64,000 nt of DNA from an uncultured Nocardioides sp. (GTDB lineage: Bacteria; Actinomycetota; Actinomycetes; Propionibacteriales; Nocardioidaceae). The translations under genes were made by a program, and so were the position numbers. Positions 17,771-26,455 of the stretch are shown piece after piece. The notes beneath the pieces are model-generated. The model was not told the origin of the DNA. It was given only the letters and a program-made list of their open reading frames with translations, and made no database searches. Location of the stretch: contig NZ_CANKZF010000001.1 in NCBI RefSeq assembly GCF_947488515.1, positions 2,170,001 through 2,234,000 of the forward strand, in the 5' to 3' direction. Position 1 is the stretch's first letter. Each line of letters starts with the position of its first letter.

Positions 17771-18547
17771 ATGCGCGATGTGACCTACCCACCGATCATC
17801 GTCACCGCCAAGGCGGCCTTTAAGGCGCTCGGCCAGAGCTTCCGGATGAGCGGCACCGAGCACGTCCCGCGCGAGGGGGGCGTGCTGCTGGCCTACAACC
17901 ACATCGGCTACGTCGACTTCATCTACGGCGGCCTGGCGGCCAACCCCTCGGGCCGGCTCGTGCGCTTCATGGCCAAGCGCGAGCTGTTCGACCACCGGTG
18001 GGTCGGCCCGCTCATGCGCTCCCTGCACCACATCGAGGTCGACCGGGGCGAGGGGATCGCGAGCTTCCACGTCGCCGTCGACCAGCTGCGCCAAGGCGAG
18101 GCCGTCGGCATCTTCCCCGAGGCCACGATCTCCCGCGCCATGGAGCTCAAGGAGTTCAAGACCGGGGCCGTACGCATCGCCGCGGAGGCCGGCGTACCCG
18201 TCGTGCCCGTGATCCTGTGGGGCACGCAGCGGATGATGACCAAGGACCACCCCCGCGACTTCTCCCGGGGCAAGACCATCTCCATCACGGTCGGCGAGCC
18301 GATGCACCCGACCGGGGACGACCCCGTCGGCGACACCGCCCGGCTCCACGCCCAGATGTCGCAGATGCTCCGCGACACCATCGCCGACTACCCCGCCGAC
18401 GAGCAGCCTCCCGGCTCGTGGTGGCTGCCTGCCTCGATGGGCGGCTCCGCGCCGACGCTCGAGGAGGCCGCACGGCTCGACGCCGAGGAGAAGCGGGAGC
18501 GCGCTCGGAAGCGGGCCGAGAAGCGCGCGAAGAAGACAAGGCGGTAG
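17771..18547 (+). CDS. 1-acyl-sn-glycerol-3-phosphate acyltransferase family protein
   Basis: 258 residues. PlsC-type motifs in order: block I VLLAYNHIGYVDFIYGG (NHxxxxD), block III-like FPEATISRAMELKEFKTGAVRIA (FPEG variant reading FPEA), and VPVVPVILWGTQ. It would acylate lysophosphatidate or a related lipid at the membrane. The tail is a Lys/Arg-rich helix (AEEKRERARKRAEKRAKKTRR). TAGGCT at 17758-17763 sits 7 nt before the ATG, again pointing to a leaderless transcript. It converges on parB. Confidence 0.9.
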   Translation: MRDVTYPPIIVTAKAAFKALGQSFRMSGTEHVPREGGVLLAYNHIGYVDFIYGGLAANPSGRLVRFMAKRELFDHRWVGPLMRSLHHIEVDRGEGIASFHVAVDQLRQGEAVGIFPEATISRAMELKEFKTGAVRIAAEAGVPVVPVILWGTQRMMTKDHPRDFSRGKTISITVGEPMHPTGDDPVGDTARLHAQMSQMLRDTIADYPADEQPPGSWWLPASMGGSAPTLEEAARLDAEEKRERARKRAEKRAKKTRR

Positions 18548-18595
18548 ATCGACAGGTCGCTTTGGCGACAGGTCGATGTGTGGCTTTGTCGACAA
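18548..18595. repeat. Palindromic repeat after the acyltransferase, related to a block inside dnaA
   Basis: ATCGAC (18548-18553) and GTCGAT (18572-18577) are inverted arms around GTCGCTTTGGCGACA (18556-18570); the stretch CTTTGTCGACAA follows at 18584-18595. The same motifs, GTCGCTTTGTCGACAA with an inverted repeat before it, occur at 24891-24921 in the coding sequence of dnaA. 14 of 15 bases of the GTCGCTTTG-CGACA core agree. Confidence 0.5.
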
Positions 18596-18615
18596 TCAGC
18601 GCAGCGTGATTGCGC

Positions 18616-18641
18616 AGAATCCCCGCTCGAGCGGGGATTCT
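18616..18641. terminator. Perfect 26-bp palindrome between convergent acyltransferase and parB
   Basis: AGAATCCCCGCTC and its exact reverse complement abut (18616-18628 / 18629-18641). The position between two convergent genes fits a bidirectional terminator. There is no U-tract. Confidence 0.6.
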
Positions 18642-18718
18642 GACTCATGGAGGCCGTTGCAGCCCCCTCCGAGTGCCGGGATCCCCCCACAAGTCGCTCG
18701 CCGTGTCGGCTGCTCGTC

Positions 18719-19717
18719 TCAGATCGGGCGGTCGTCGCGATTTCGCGGATCCATGATGTCGACGATCCGGCGCAGGTCGTCGAGGCTGGCGAACTCGACC
18801 GTGATCTTGCCCTTGGCCTTGCCGAGGTCGACCTTGACGCGGGTCTCGAAGCGGTCGGAGAGGCGTTCTCCCAGCTCGTCGAGACCGGGGGCGACGGGCT
18901 TCTTCCGCGTGACGCGCGGAGCCGACTCCTCCTCGCTGCGGAGCGAGACGATCTCCTCCAGTCCCCGCACAGAGATGCCCTCTGCCGTGACCCGGGCAGC
19001 GAGCCGGTCCTGGAGACCGGCGTCGTCGACGGAGAGGAGGGCACGGGCGTGTCCGGCCGAGAGGACGCCGGCCGCGACGCGACGCTGGACGGCAGGGGAC
19101 AGCTTCAGCAGCCGCAGCGTGTTGGAGATCTGCGGGCGCGAGCGGCCGATGCGCTGGGCGAGCTCCTCGTGGGTGCAACCGAAGTCCTCGAGCAGCTGGC
19201 CGTAGGCCGCCGCCTCCTCGAGCGGGTTGAGCTGCGAGCGGTGGAGGTTCTCCAGCAGCGCGTCGCGGAGCATGTCGTCGTCGTCGGTCTCGCGGACGAT
19301 CGCGGGGATCGTGTCGCGGCCGGCCTGCTGGGAGGCGCGCCACCGACGCTCGCCCATGATCAGCTCGTACGCGTCCTCGCCGGTGCGGCGTACGACGACG
19401 GGCTGCAGGAGGCCGACCTCCTGGATCGAGTGCACCAGCTCGGCGAGCGCCTCCTCCTCGAAGACCTGGCGCGGCTGGCGGGCGTTCGGACGGACCTGCG
19501 CGATGGGCAGCTCCGCGAAGTAGGCGCCGGCGACGGTTCCGTGCACGGCCCGCGACCCGTCCGGGACGGGTGCGGCAGGCGTGGCCGGGTCGTTCGGGCC
19601 AGCTGAGGACGAGGCCGGGTCGGCCGCGGCCGGCGGCGGGAGCGGCTGGCTGGGAGCGGTCGGTATCAGCGAGCCGAGACCGCGCCCCAGTCCGCGCCGC
19701 GGTGCGTTGGTGCTCAT
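18719..19717 (-). CDS. parB: Chromosome partitioning protein ParB
   Basis: CTP-dependent clamp that loads at parS and spreads to organise the origin region. 332 residues: N-terminal ParA-interaction segment ([13 protein letters not shown]), the C motifs GERRWRA and [14 protein letters not shown] that bind CTP, a helix-turn-helix ([26 protein letters not shown]), and a C-terminal dimerisation domain after a Lys/Arg linker. Its ATG overlaps the stop of a 22-residue mini-ORF (ATGA). Three parS sites lie 1-2 kb upstream. Confidence 0.97.
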   Translation of the reverse strand: MSTNAPRRGLGRGLGSLIPTAPSQPLPPPAAADPASSSAGPNDPATPAAPVPDGSRAVHGTVAGAYFAELPIAQVRPNARQPRQVFEEEALAELVHSIQEVGLLQPVVVRRTGEDAYELIMGERRWRASQQAGRDTIPAIVRETDDDDMLRDALLENLHRSQLNPLEEAAAYGQLLEDFGCTHEELAQRIGRSRPQISNTLRLLKLSPAVQRRVAAGVLSAGHARALLSVDDAGLQDRLAARVTAEGISVRGLEEIVSLRSEEESAPRVTRKKPVAPGLDELGERLSDRFETRVKVDLGKAKGKITVEFASLDDLRRIVDIMDPRNRDDRPI

Positions 19718-19782
19718 GCGGGGTCCTCGCGGCGTTGTTCGGGGGAGCGGAGCGGAGGAGAAGAACGTCGTGGGGTGTTCAT
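19714..19782 (-). CDS. Mini-ORF bridging parA and parB (22 residues, repeated element)
   Basis: Reads [22 protein letters not shown]; its stop overlaps the parB ATG by 4 nt. Its own ATG overlaps the stop of an even shorter frame (MNEVTP, 19779-19799), whose ATG in turn overlaps the parA stop (ATGA at 19796-19799). So the 78-nt parA-parB gap is covered by two tiny frames linked by three 4-nt overlaps. The peptide and DNA resemble the bridge before sigM (12702-12776); the block at 19760-19777 is identical to 12707-12724. Translation is unproven. Confidence 0.45.
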   Translation of the reverse strand: MNTPRRSSPPLRSPEQRREDPA

Positions 19783-19795
19783 GGCGTGACCTCGT

Positions 19796-20935
19796 TCATG
19801 CGGGCGCTCCCTTGCTGGCGATCTCGCGGGCGGCCTCCAGGTAGGAGAGCGCTCCCGCCGACGCCGGATCGTAGGTCATCACGGTCTGGCCGTAGGACGG
19901 CGCCTCCGACACGCGCACCGACCGCGGGACCGCAGTCTTGAGGACCTGGTCGCCGAAGTGGCCACGCACCTCGTCGGCCACGCCGGCGGCGAGGCGGGTG
20001 CGGGCGTCGTACATCGTGAGCAGGATCGTGGAGATGACCAACCGTGGGTTGAGGTGCTGGCGCACCATCTCGACGGTCTCGAGGAGCATGCCGAGCCCCT
20101 CGAGGGCGTAGTACTCCGCCTGGATCGGGATGAACATCTCGCGGCCGGCGACCAGCGCGTTCAGCGTGAGGAGCCCGAGCGACGGGGGACAGTCGACGAG
20201 GACGTAGTCGAAGCGGTCCTCGCCTACCTCGGCCCCGCTGCCGACCAGTGGGTGGGCGGCGATCGCGCGGTCGAGCCGCTGCTCGCGCGCGACCACGCTG
20301 ACGAGCTCGATCTCGGCGCCGGCGAGGTCGATCGTCGCCGGGACGACCCACAGGCCCGGGAGGTCGGCCGACTCGGTCATCACGTCGGCGAGGGGAGCGC
20401 CCTCGACGAGCATGTCGTACGTCGACGGCACCCCGCGGTGGTGCTCGATCCCGAGCGCCGTCGAGGCGTTGCCCTGCGGGTCGAGGTCGATGACCAGGAC
20501 CTTCTGGCCGAGCTGCGCCAGTCCAGCAGCCACGTTGACCGTCGAGGTGGTCTTGCCGACGCCGCCCTTCTGGTTGGCGACGACGAGGACACGCGTGGCG
20601 TCGGGACGAGGGACGCCCTGCCTCCGCAGGCCGCCGCTGCGCGCCAACACCGAGTGCTGGGCGGCCTGCGCAAGCGGGGTGGCTGCGTCGGCGAAGTCGT
20701 TGTCCTGGCCGGCGAGATCGCCGGCGGTCCGCACCTGCCAGGCAGGTCGTGTTTCACGTGAAACGTCGTCTGACGGTGTTTCACGTGAAACGGCGGCGGT
20801 ATCCACTTCCTGTGGATGAACTCGCCCGTCCTGTGGATATCCCCGCTCAGGGGTGCCCTCCTGAGCGGTGGAAAACGGGTACGGGTCACTACCCATGCTG
20901 CGCCAACCCATGTCGTCACTGGGGCCCTGGCTCAA
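19796..20935 (-). CDS. parA: Chromosome partitioning ATPase ParA (Soj)
   Basis: Walker-type ATPase that moves ParB-parS complexes. The deviant Walker A KGGVGKTTSTVNVAAGLA follows VLVVANQ, with VLVIDLDPQGNAST (A') and DYVLVDCPPSLGLLTLNAL (Walker B). The N-terminal about 110 residues are a poorly conserved extension with two VSRET segments, which are translated parS sites. The start is uncertain: TTG 20935, directly after the rsmG stop with GAGAGGTGAGC upstream, or ATG at 20911 or 20896. Confidence 0.95.
   Translation of the reverse strand: MSQGPSDDMGWRSMGSDPYPFSTAQEGTPERGYPQDGRVHPQEVDTAAVSRETPSDDVSRETRPAWQVRTAGDLAGQDNDFADAATPLAQAAQHSVLARSGGLRRQGVPRPDATRVLVVANQKGGVGKTTSTVNVAAGLAQLGQKVLVIDLDPQGNASTALGIEHHRGVPSTYDMLVEGAPLADVMTESADLPGLWVVPATIDLAGAEIELVSVVAREQRLDRAIAAHPLVGSGAEVGEDRFDYVLVDCPPSLGLLTLNALVAGREMFIPIQAEYYALEGLGMLLETVEMVRQHLNPRLVISTILLTMYDARTRLAAGVADEVRGHFGDQVLKTAVPRSVRVSEAPSYGQTVMTYDPASAGALSYLEAAREIASKGAPA
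20750..20765. promoter_or_regulatory. parS site 1 (inside parA)
   Basis: TGTTTCACGTGAAACG matches the parS consensus TGTTTCACGTGAAACA at 15 of 16 positions. It lies in the 5' part of parA and is translated as VSRET. Confidence 0.9.
20777..20792. promoter_or_regulatory. parS site 2 (inside parA)
   Basis: TGTTTCACGTGAAACG, identical to site 1 and 27 bp from it, also read in frame as VSRET. Confidence 0.9.
20811..20840. promoter_or_regulatory. Two DnaA-box-like 9-mers beside parS
   Basis: Reverse-strand 9-mers TCATCCACA (20811-20819) and ATATCCACA (20832-20840) each match TTATCCACA at 8 of 9. Both are part of a TCCTGTGGAT direct repeat spaced 21 bp, about two helical turns. They lie in the parA 5' coding region, 19 bp from parS site 2. 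Confidence 0.4.
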
Positions 20936-20936
20936 C

Positions 20937-21716
20937 TCAGCTCACCTCTCGCTCGACCGCAGAACGGTCCCGACGCCCGGGGCGCCGCTTGGTGGGATTC
21001 CGGGCAAGGGGCCAACCTATCCGGGACGGGTCGGCCCACGGCACCCGCACCACAGTGGTGGGGGGATCGAGAAGACCGGCGCCCACCTCGAACACCTCGG
21101 GCTCGCCACAACGCCATCGGGTCAGGAAGTCTCGTGTCTCCGCGATCTCGTCGTGGATCGAGCGGCCCTTCATGGCCATGGTCGCACCCGTGGGAGAGAC
21201 CAGCGGCATCGACCACCCGAGCAGGCGCTCGAGAGGGGCGACGGCGCGGGAGGTGACGACGTCGAACGTTGCCGTGCCGTGCAGGTCCTCGGCGCGTCCG
21301 CGGACGACGCTCACGTGACTGAGCTCCAGCTCGGCCACGACCTCATCGAGGAACGTCGTACGTCGCAGGAGCGGCTCGACCAGCGTCACCGCGAGATCGG
21401 GCCGAGCGATGGCCAGGACCAGGCCGGGCAGACCGGCACCGGTACCGATGTCGCACACCGAGGAACCCTCCGGCACGGCCTCACCGAGCACGGCCGAGTT
21501 GAGGACGTGGCGTTCCCACAGCCGCGGCGCCTCGCGGGGCCCGATCAGCCCGCGAAGCACACCCTCGGTGGCCAGCAGCTCGGTGTAGCGCTCAGCCAGC
21601 GCGAGGCGGTCGGACGCGAACACCCTCCGTGCCTCGGTCGGCACGGAGGGTGGTCTCGACACGGACCCGGGGGGACTGCTCGTCCCCCCGGTTTCACGTG
21701 AAACGTCGTCGCTCAC
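20937..21716 (-). CDS. rsmG: 16S rRNA (guanine527-N7)-methyltransferase RsmG (GidB)
   Basis: 259 residues from GTG 21716. SAM-binding motif VCDIGTGAGLPGLVLAIARPD, then VVRGRAEDLHG and VTSRAVAPLERLLGWSMPLV. The start overlaps the jag stop by 4 nt (GTGA). The first residues MSDDVSRETGG translate the third parS site. Loss of this family elsewhere gives low-level streptomycin resistance (known); here the gene looks intact. Confidence 0.95.
   Translation of the reverse strand: MSDDVSRETGGTSSPPGSVSRPPSVPTEARRVFASDRLALAERYTELLATEGVLRGLIGPREAPRLWERHVLNSAVLGEAVPEGSSVCDIGTGAGLPGLVLAIARPDLAVTLVEPLLRRTTFLDEVVAELELSHVSVVRGRAEDLHGTATFDVVTSRAVAPLERLLGWSMPLVSPTGATMAMKGRSIHDEIAETRDFLTRWRCGEPEVFEVGAGLLDPPTTVVRVPWADPSRIGWPLARNPTKRRPGRRDRSAVEREVS
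21690..21705. promoter_or_regulatory. parS site 3 (start of rsmG)
   Basis: GGTTTCACGTGAAACG: the 14-bp core GTTTCACGTGAAAC is perfect. It lies in codons 4-9 of rsmG and is again read as VSRET. Confidence 0.85.
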
Positions 21717-22264
21717 GCCGGGAGGATCACCACGTGCCGCTTGGGCTCCGCGCCCTCGGACTCCGACGTCAGGCCGGCAGCGGCCACCGCGTCGTGGACG
21801 ACCTTGCGCTCGAAGGCGCTCATCGGCTCCAGGGACACGGACTCGCCGGACTCCTTCACCTCGGCGATGGACGTCTCGGCCAGAGCGACCAGCCGCTCGC
21901 GCTGCTGGGCGCGGTGGCCATCGACATCCAGCATGAGGCGCGAGCGCTCCCCGGTCTCGCGGTAGACCGCGAGGCGGGTGAGCTCCTGGAGCGCTTCCAG
22001 CACCTCGCCGTTGCGACCGACGAGCTGGCTCAGGTCGGCGCCGCCGATCTGCACGCTCGCGCGGTCACCCTCCACGTCCATGTCGAGGTCGCCGTCGAGG
22101 TCGGCGATGTCGAGGAGCTCCTCGAGGTAGTCCGCGGCGATGTCGCCCTCGTGCTCGAGGCGCTGCACCTTGGAAGGTCGGGCCGCACCGGCGGTCTCGC
22201 TGGTCGGCTCGCCGTTCTCGGTCGTCTCGGCGGCGGTCTCGCCGTCGGTCAGCTGCTCACTCAC
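21713..22264 (-). CDS. jag: Jag/KhpB-like R3H-KH RNA-binding protein
   Basis: 183 residues from GTG 22264, with AGGAGA 6-7 nt upstream. An acidic N-terminus, a KH-type segment (GGADLSQLVGRNGEVLEALQELTRLAVYRETGERSRLMLDVDG) and a C-terminal R3H domain (EPMSAFERKVVHDAVAAAGLTSESEGAEPKRHVVI). It follows yidC, as in most bacteria, and in known cases acts in a complex that binds RNA and affects cell-wall growth. Confidence 0.92.
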   Translation of the reverse strand: MSEQLTDGETAAETTENGEPTSETAGAARPSKVQRLEHEGDIAADYLEELLDIADLDGDLDMDVEGDRASVQIGGADLSQLVGRNGEVLEALQELTRLAVYRETGERSRLMLDVDGHRAQQRERLVALAETSIAEVKESGESVSLEPMSAFERKVVHDAVAAAGLTSESEGAEPKRHVVILPA

Positions 22265-22330
22265 GTGTGTCTCCTGCTTCTCGGTCAGGTACGACGACAC
22301 CCTTGCGAGCGTCGTCAGGGGAGGTCTGGG

Positions 22331-23302
22331 TCAGCGCTTCTTCTTGCTGCGCTGGGACTTGGACTGCCGCTGGGGCTGCTGGCGGGTCTCGGACTTCTCC
22401 GCGCGGCGGGCCTCGGCCTCGGCGGCGAGGCGCTCCTCCTCGATCTGCGCGGGCGTCTTCTGCCCCTTGCGAGCGGCCTTCGCCCGGTCCCGCTCCTCCT
22501 TGGCGGAGGCTGCAGGGGTGCCGGGAGCCGGGTTGTTGCGGATGACGTAGAACTGCTGACCCATGGTCCAGAGGTTCGACGTGGTCCAGTAGAAGAGGAC
22601 ACCGATCGGGAACGCGATACCACCGACGGCGAACACGACCGGGAGGACGTAGAGCAGCATCTTCTGCTGCTGGGCGTAGGGACCGGAGAGCGCGTCGGCC
22701 GGCATGTTCTTGCTCATCAGCTGGCGCTGGGTGAGGAACGTGGTCGCAGTCATGGCGAGCACGAGGATGGCCGCCAGCACCCGCACACCGATGTCGTCGG
22801 TGTTGAGGAACGTGTCGGAGATCTTCGCGCCGAGGAACGTCGCGTCACGGAACTGCTCGTTCAGCGTGACCGTCATGAGGCCCTTGGGGTCCCCGGGGTT
22901 CTTCACCGCCTGGTCGATCAGCCGGAACAGGGCCAGGAAGATGGGCATCTGGAGGATGATCGGCAGGCAGGACGCGAACGGGTTGGTGCCCGAGTCCTTG
23001 TAGAGCTTCATCGTCTCCTGCGCGAGACGCTCCCGGTCGTGGCCGTACTTCTTCTGCAGCTCACGCACCTTGGGCTGGATGAGCTGCATGTTGCGGCTGG
23101 ACTTGATCTGCTTGACGAAGAGCGGGATCAGCGCCATGCGGATCACGAGCGTCAGCCCGATGATCGACAGCACCCACGCGATGCCGGTCTCGGGTCCGAA
23201 GATGCTGCCGAACAGCTTGTGCCAGCCCACTAGCACCGCCGAGATGACGTAGTAGAGCGGCGCCATGATCGCGCCGCCGATGGTGCCGAAGAAGTCGAGC
23301 AC
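22331..23302 (-). CDS. yidC: Membrane protein insertase YidC
   Basis: 323 residues from GTG 23302 (GAGGAG 8 nt upstream). Inserts proteins into the cytoplasmic membrane. Hydrophobic helices with the conserved segments GIAWVLSIIGLTLVIRMALIPLFVKQIKS (with the hydrophilic-groove arginine), LPIILQMPIFLALFRLI, and FPIGVLFYWTTSNLWTMGQQF; the tail is highly basic (RQSKSQRSKKKR), as in ribosome-binding YidC forms. Confidence 0.96.
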   Translation of the reverse strand: MLDFFGTIGGAIMAPLYYVISAVLVGWHKLFGSIFGPETGIAWVLSIIGLTLVIRMALIPLFVKQIKSSRNMQLIQPKVRELQKKYGHDRERLAQETMKLYKDSGTNPFASCLPIILQMPIFLALFRLIDQAVKNPGDPKGLMTVTLNEQFRDATFLGAKISDTFLNTDDIGVRVLAAILVLAMTATTFLTQRQLMSKNMPADALSGPYAQQQKMLLYVLPVVFAVGGIAFPIGVLFYWTTSNLWTMGQQFYVIRNNPAPGTPAASAKEERDRAKAARKGQKTPAQIEEERLAAEAEARRAEKSETRQQPQRQSKSQRSKKKR

Positions 23303-23569
23303 TCATGCTCCTCGAGTTGCGGTGGACGTGGATGAGGACTGGCCGGCCGATCCGGCACGGGGTGGAACGGGGTCGTAGCCGCCGGCGGCCCACGGGTGGC
23401 AGCGGGCGATACGACGCAGGGCGAGCCAGGCGCCGCGGATCGAGCCGTGCACGGTGACGGCCTCGAGGGCGTACGCCGAGCAGCTCGGGTGGTAGCGGCA
23501 GACCTGGCCGTAGAGCGGGCTGATCGCGAAGCGCCACGCCCGGATGAAGCCGATGAGGAGGTGCTTCAT
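23303..23569 (-). CDS. yidD: Membrane protein insertion efficiency factor YidD
   Basis: 88 residues from ATG 23569: [33 protein letters not shown] with the invariant cysteines, then [28 protein letters not shown]. The ATG overlaps the rnpA stop (ATGA); the stop abuts the yidC start. The longer upstream frame is the antisense/alternate phase of rnpA. Confidence 0.93.
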   Translation of the reverse strand: MKHLLIGFIRAWRFAISPLYGQVCRYHPSCSAYALEAVTVHGSIRGAWLALRRIARCHPWAAGGYDPVPPRAGSAGQSSSTSTATRGA

Positions 23570-23919
23570 GACGAGCTCACCCTGCTCAGGGTACGGGTGA
23601 GGTCGGCACCGAGGGAGGCGTACGACGCCTCGGCCGAGGCCGGGAGCGCACGGACCACGAGCACAACACGACCCGGGAGCTCCTCGAGTGCAGCGAGGTG
23701 TTCCCGGGTCAGGTGCCGAAGTCGTCTCTTCACACGGTTGCGTGTGGCGGCGTTGCCCACGGCCTTTCCGACCGTGAACCCCACCTGCGCCGGAGCCGGT
23801 GCGGCGTCCCGGTCCACCCACAGGTGGACCACGAGGGTCGTCGAGCCGGCGCGTCGCCCCTGACGCACCGTGCGGCGGAAACCGTCAGCGGTGGTGAGGC
23901 GGTGGACAGCGGAGAGCAA
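23566..23919 (-). CDS. rnpA: Ribonuclease P protein component
   Basis: 117 residues if TTG 23919 is used. Shows [21 protein letters not shown] and the RNP signature [17 protein letters not shown]. Assists the RNase P RNA in cutting tRNA 5' leaders. TTG is chosen because it gives the family's usual length; upstream in-frame starts would overlap rpmH. Confidence 0.9.
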   Translation of the reverse strand: MLSAVHRLTTADGFRRTVRQGRRAGSTTLVVHLWVDRDAAPAPAQVGFTVGKAVGNAATRNRVKRRLRHLTREHLAALEELPGRVVLVVRALPASAEASYASLGADLTRTLSRVSSS

Positions 23920-23944
23920 CGGCGTGTGCCGCGGGCTCTGGCCG

Positions 23945-24082
23945 TCAGACGGCCAGGCTCTTGCGGCCCTTGCGGCGACGGCCCGACAGGATGGCGCGAC
24001 CGGCACGGGTCCGCATGCGCAGGCGGAAGCCGTGCACCTTGTGACGGCGACGGTTGTTCGGCTGGTACGTACGCTTGCTCAC
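23945..24082 (-). CDS. rpmH: 50S ribosomal protein L34
   Basis: 45 residues, GTG start: [20 protein letters not shown], then [20 protein letters not shown] and KSLAV. The full family pattern is present. It heads the leftward operon rpmH-rnpA-yidD-yidC-jag-rsmG-parA-parB. Confidence 0.97.
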   Translation of the reverse strand: MSKRTYQPNNRRRHKVHGFRLRMRTRAGRAILSGRRRKGRKSLAV

Positions 24083-24586
24083 GGCTATTTCTCCGAAGGT
24101 TTCGAGGGATGTCCACTCCACACGGCGTCAGTGCTGGTCGTTCAACCGGCACCGCCCGTCCGCGCGGCCGCCAGGTGGCGGATCGTGGACATGCGGCACC
24201 CGTCGACGGGGAGCGACCGGCCAACGGTACGCGGCGGGCGAAGTGGGGGTCAAACCCACGAGCGGCCCCTGCTGGTCTGCCTGTGGATGACATCTTGCTC
24301 CACGCCTCCACCGGTTGTTACGTTCGGGACCTCCGCGGTCTGTCCCGACCACGGTCCGACCAGGGTCCAGCACGCCATGTGATCCGGGTCACAGACCACT
24401 CGAACCGGTCTCTGACCTGCGGAAACGCTGGAAGGATCACCAGCCGTTGCGGCCGTGGGGGTCTGATCCCACGGATCGGGCCCGGCAGTTCACAGCTTGT
24501 GGACAACTCTGTGGAAGCCTCACCGGTCACATCGGTGGCGTCGTCCCTGCGAGGCCGGATCCAGAGCAGCACACGAGCACGACGAC
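24083..24586. other. rpmH-dnaA intergenic region with DnaA boxes
   Basis: No gene is supported in these 504 bp. The reverse strand carries a perfect DnaA box TTGTCCACA (24498-24506) and an 8/9 match TCATCCACA (24282-24290). It must hold the divergent promoters of rpmH and dnaA, and could be part of a bipartite origin together with 26051-26455. Confidence 0.6.
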
Positions 24587-26050
24587 ATGGCAGAAGCGAA
24601 GGCGGTCCGGGTGGACGACCAGCAGGTAGATCTCGGGACGGCGTGGCAGCAGATCGTCGAGGACCTCCAGCCCAACCAGAGGGCCTGGCTGCGACCGAGC
24701 GTCCCGATGACGTTGCACGAGAACACGGCGATCATCGCCGTGCCCAACGACTTCACCCGCAACCAGCTCGAGGGCCGGCTGCGCAACCACATCGAGGACG
24801 CGCTGACCGAGGGCTTCGGTCGCGAGATCCGGATGCTCGTGACGGTCAACCCGGCGCTCGAGGAGGAGACCCAGCCACAGATCGATGAATCGACAGATGG
24901 ATCTGTCGCTTTGTCGACAAACATCCAGACGGCGTACGAGCCCCCCGCTCCGGTCACGATCGAGCCCCACGAGCCGGTCGGCGTCGGCGGCGAGCGCCGA
25001 TCCTCGGCCCTGGAGACACGCCTTAACCCGAAGTACACCTTCGAGACCTTCGTCATCGGCTCGTCCAACCGGTTCCCGCACGCCGCTGCCGTGGCCGTCG
25101 CCGAGGCACCGGGCAAGGCCTACAACCCGCTGCTGGTCTACGGGGACTCGGGTCTGGGCAAGACCCACCTCCTGCACGCGATCGGCCACTACGTGCGGAG
25201 CCTCTACAGCAACGCCAAGGTGCGCTACGTCTCCAGCGAAGAGTTCACCAACGAGTTCATCAACGCGATCCGCGACGACCGACAGGACCGGTTCAAGCGT
25301 CGCTACCGCGACGTCGACGTCCTGCTGATCGACGACATCCAGTTCCTCGAGGGCAAGACGCAGACCCAGGAGGAGTTCTTCCACACGTTCAACACCCTCC
25401 ACAACGCCAACAAGCAGATCGTGCTGACCTCCGACCGCGCACCCAAGCGGCTCGAGGCGTTGGAGGACCGGCTGCGCAACCGGTTCGAGTGGGGCCTCAT
25501 CACCGACGTCCAGCCGCCCGACCTCGAGACCCGCATCGCGATCCTGCGCAAGAAGGCCGCGATGGACCGGCTCACCGCGCCGCCGGACGTGCTCGAGTTC
25601 ATCGCGTCGAAGATCCAGACCAACATCCGCGAGCTCGAGGGTGCGCTGATCCGGGTGACGGCGTTCGCCAACCTCAACCGCCAGGAGGTCGACATGACCC
25701 TGGCCGAGATCGTGCTCAAGGACCTGATCCCCGAAGGCGGCGAGCCCGAGATCACGCACGCGCTGATCATCGCCCAGACGGCCGCCTACTTCGGGGTCTC
25801 GCTCGAGGACCTCACCGGTCCCTCACGCGGGCGCCACCTGGTGATGGCGCGCCAGATCGGGATGTACCTGTGCCGCGAGCTCACGTCGATGTCCCTGCCC
25901 CAGATCGGGCGCGAGTTCGGCGGCCGCGACCACACGACGGTGATGTACGCCGACCGCAAGATCCGCCAGCTCCTCGCCGAGCGCCGCGCGGTCTTCAACC
26001 AGGTCAGCGAGCTCACCAACCGGGTCAAGATGCAGGCCCGCCAGGCCTGA
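24587..26050 (+). CDS. dnaA: Chromosomal replication initiator DnaA
   Basis: 487 residues from ATG 24587. Domain I ([24 protein letters not shown]), a variable domain II, AAA+ domain III with Walker [12 protein letters not shown] (about residues 186-193), Walker [23 protein letters not shown], sensor [25 protein letters not shown], and domain IV DNA-binding signature [14 protein letters not shown]. Domain II contains a palindromic repeat block (24891-24921) coding for [14 protein letters not shown], with base usage unlike its surroundings. Confidence 0.98.
   Translation: MAEAKAVRVDDQQVDLGTAWQQIVEDLQPNQRAWLRPSVPMTLHENTAIIAVPNDFTRNQLEGRLRNHIEDALTEGFGREIRMLVTVNPALEEETQPQIDESTDGSVALSTNIQTAYEPPAPVTIEPHEPVGVGGERRSSALETRLNPKYTFETFVIGSSNRFPHAAAVAVAEAPGKAYNPLLVYGDSGLGKTHLLHAIGHYVRSLYSNAKVRYVSSEEFTNEFINAIRDDRQDRFKRRYRDVDVLLIDDIQFLEGKTQTQEEFFHTFNTLHNANKQIVLTSDRAPKRLEALEDRLRNRFEWGLITDVQPPDLETRIAILRKKAAMDRLTAPPDVLEFIASKIQTNIRELEGALIRVTAFANLNRQEVDMTLAEIVLKDLIPEGGEPEITHALIIAQTAAYFGVSLEDLTGPSRGRHLVMARQIGMYLCRELTSMSLPQIGREFGGRDHTTVMYADRKIRQLLAERRAVFNQVSELTNRVKMQARQA
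24891..24921. repeat. Palindromic repeat block inside dnaA domain II
   Basis: CGACAGAT-GG-ATCTGTCG (24891-24908) is a perfect 8-bp-arm inverted repeat, followed by the 12-bp palindrome TTTGTCGACAAA (24910-24921). The core GTCGCTTTGTCGACA recurs with one mismatch at 18556-18570. It stays in frame in dnaA. Confidence 0.5.
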
Positions 26051-26455
26051 CGTCACCACCGCCGGCGACCTGCCTCGTGTGTGGAGAAGTTGTGGTTCGG
26101 TCCGACGGTTCGTCCCCAGACCCTGTGGACACCTCGGGACGAACCACACCGAACGCACGCCGATCCACACGCCGGGCAGCGGGACCGCGCGGCGTCCACA
26201 CCCGTCGTGCACAGGGTTTCGGACCCCTGACCTGCACAAACCTGAGTTGTCCACAGTTTCCACGGACCCTATGACGACTATGAACCTCAAGACTGGATCG
26301 ATCTCCCGCCAACACCTGACTGCCCTCGCTCTGGGGAGAACCCTGCCGCTGGCTCGACAGCGCGTGGCAGGATGCACTTCCCACGTGCACGCGTGTGGTT
26401 CCCGCCTGCGTGCAGCCGCTCGTTGCCCGCACCACCTCTCGTCGAGGAGACCCTT
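26051..26455. other. Chromosomal replication origin oriC (dnaA-dnaN intergenic region)
   Basis: 405 bp without a gene. DnaA boxes: perfect TTGTCCACA at 26247-26255; 8/9 matches on the reverse strand at 26080-26088 (TTCTCCACA) and 26124-26132 (GTGTCCACA); 7/9 matches at 26161-26169 and 26192-26200. The dnaA-dnaN gap is the proven origin in Streptomyces and Mycobacterium. The stretch from about 26268 (CTATGACGACTATGAACC) is the least GC-rich part and could be the unwinding region. Confidence 0.82.
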
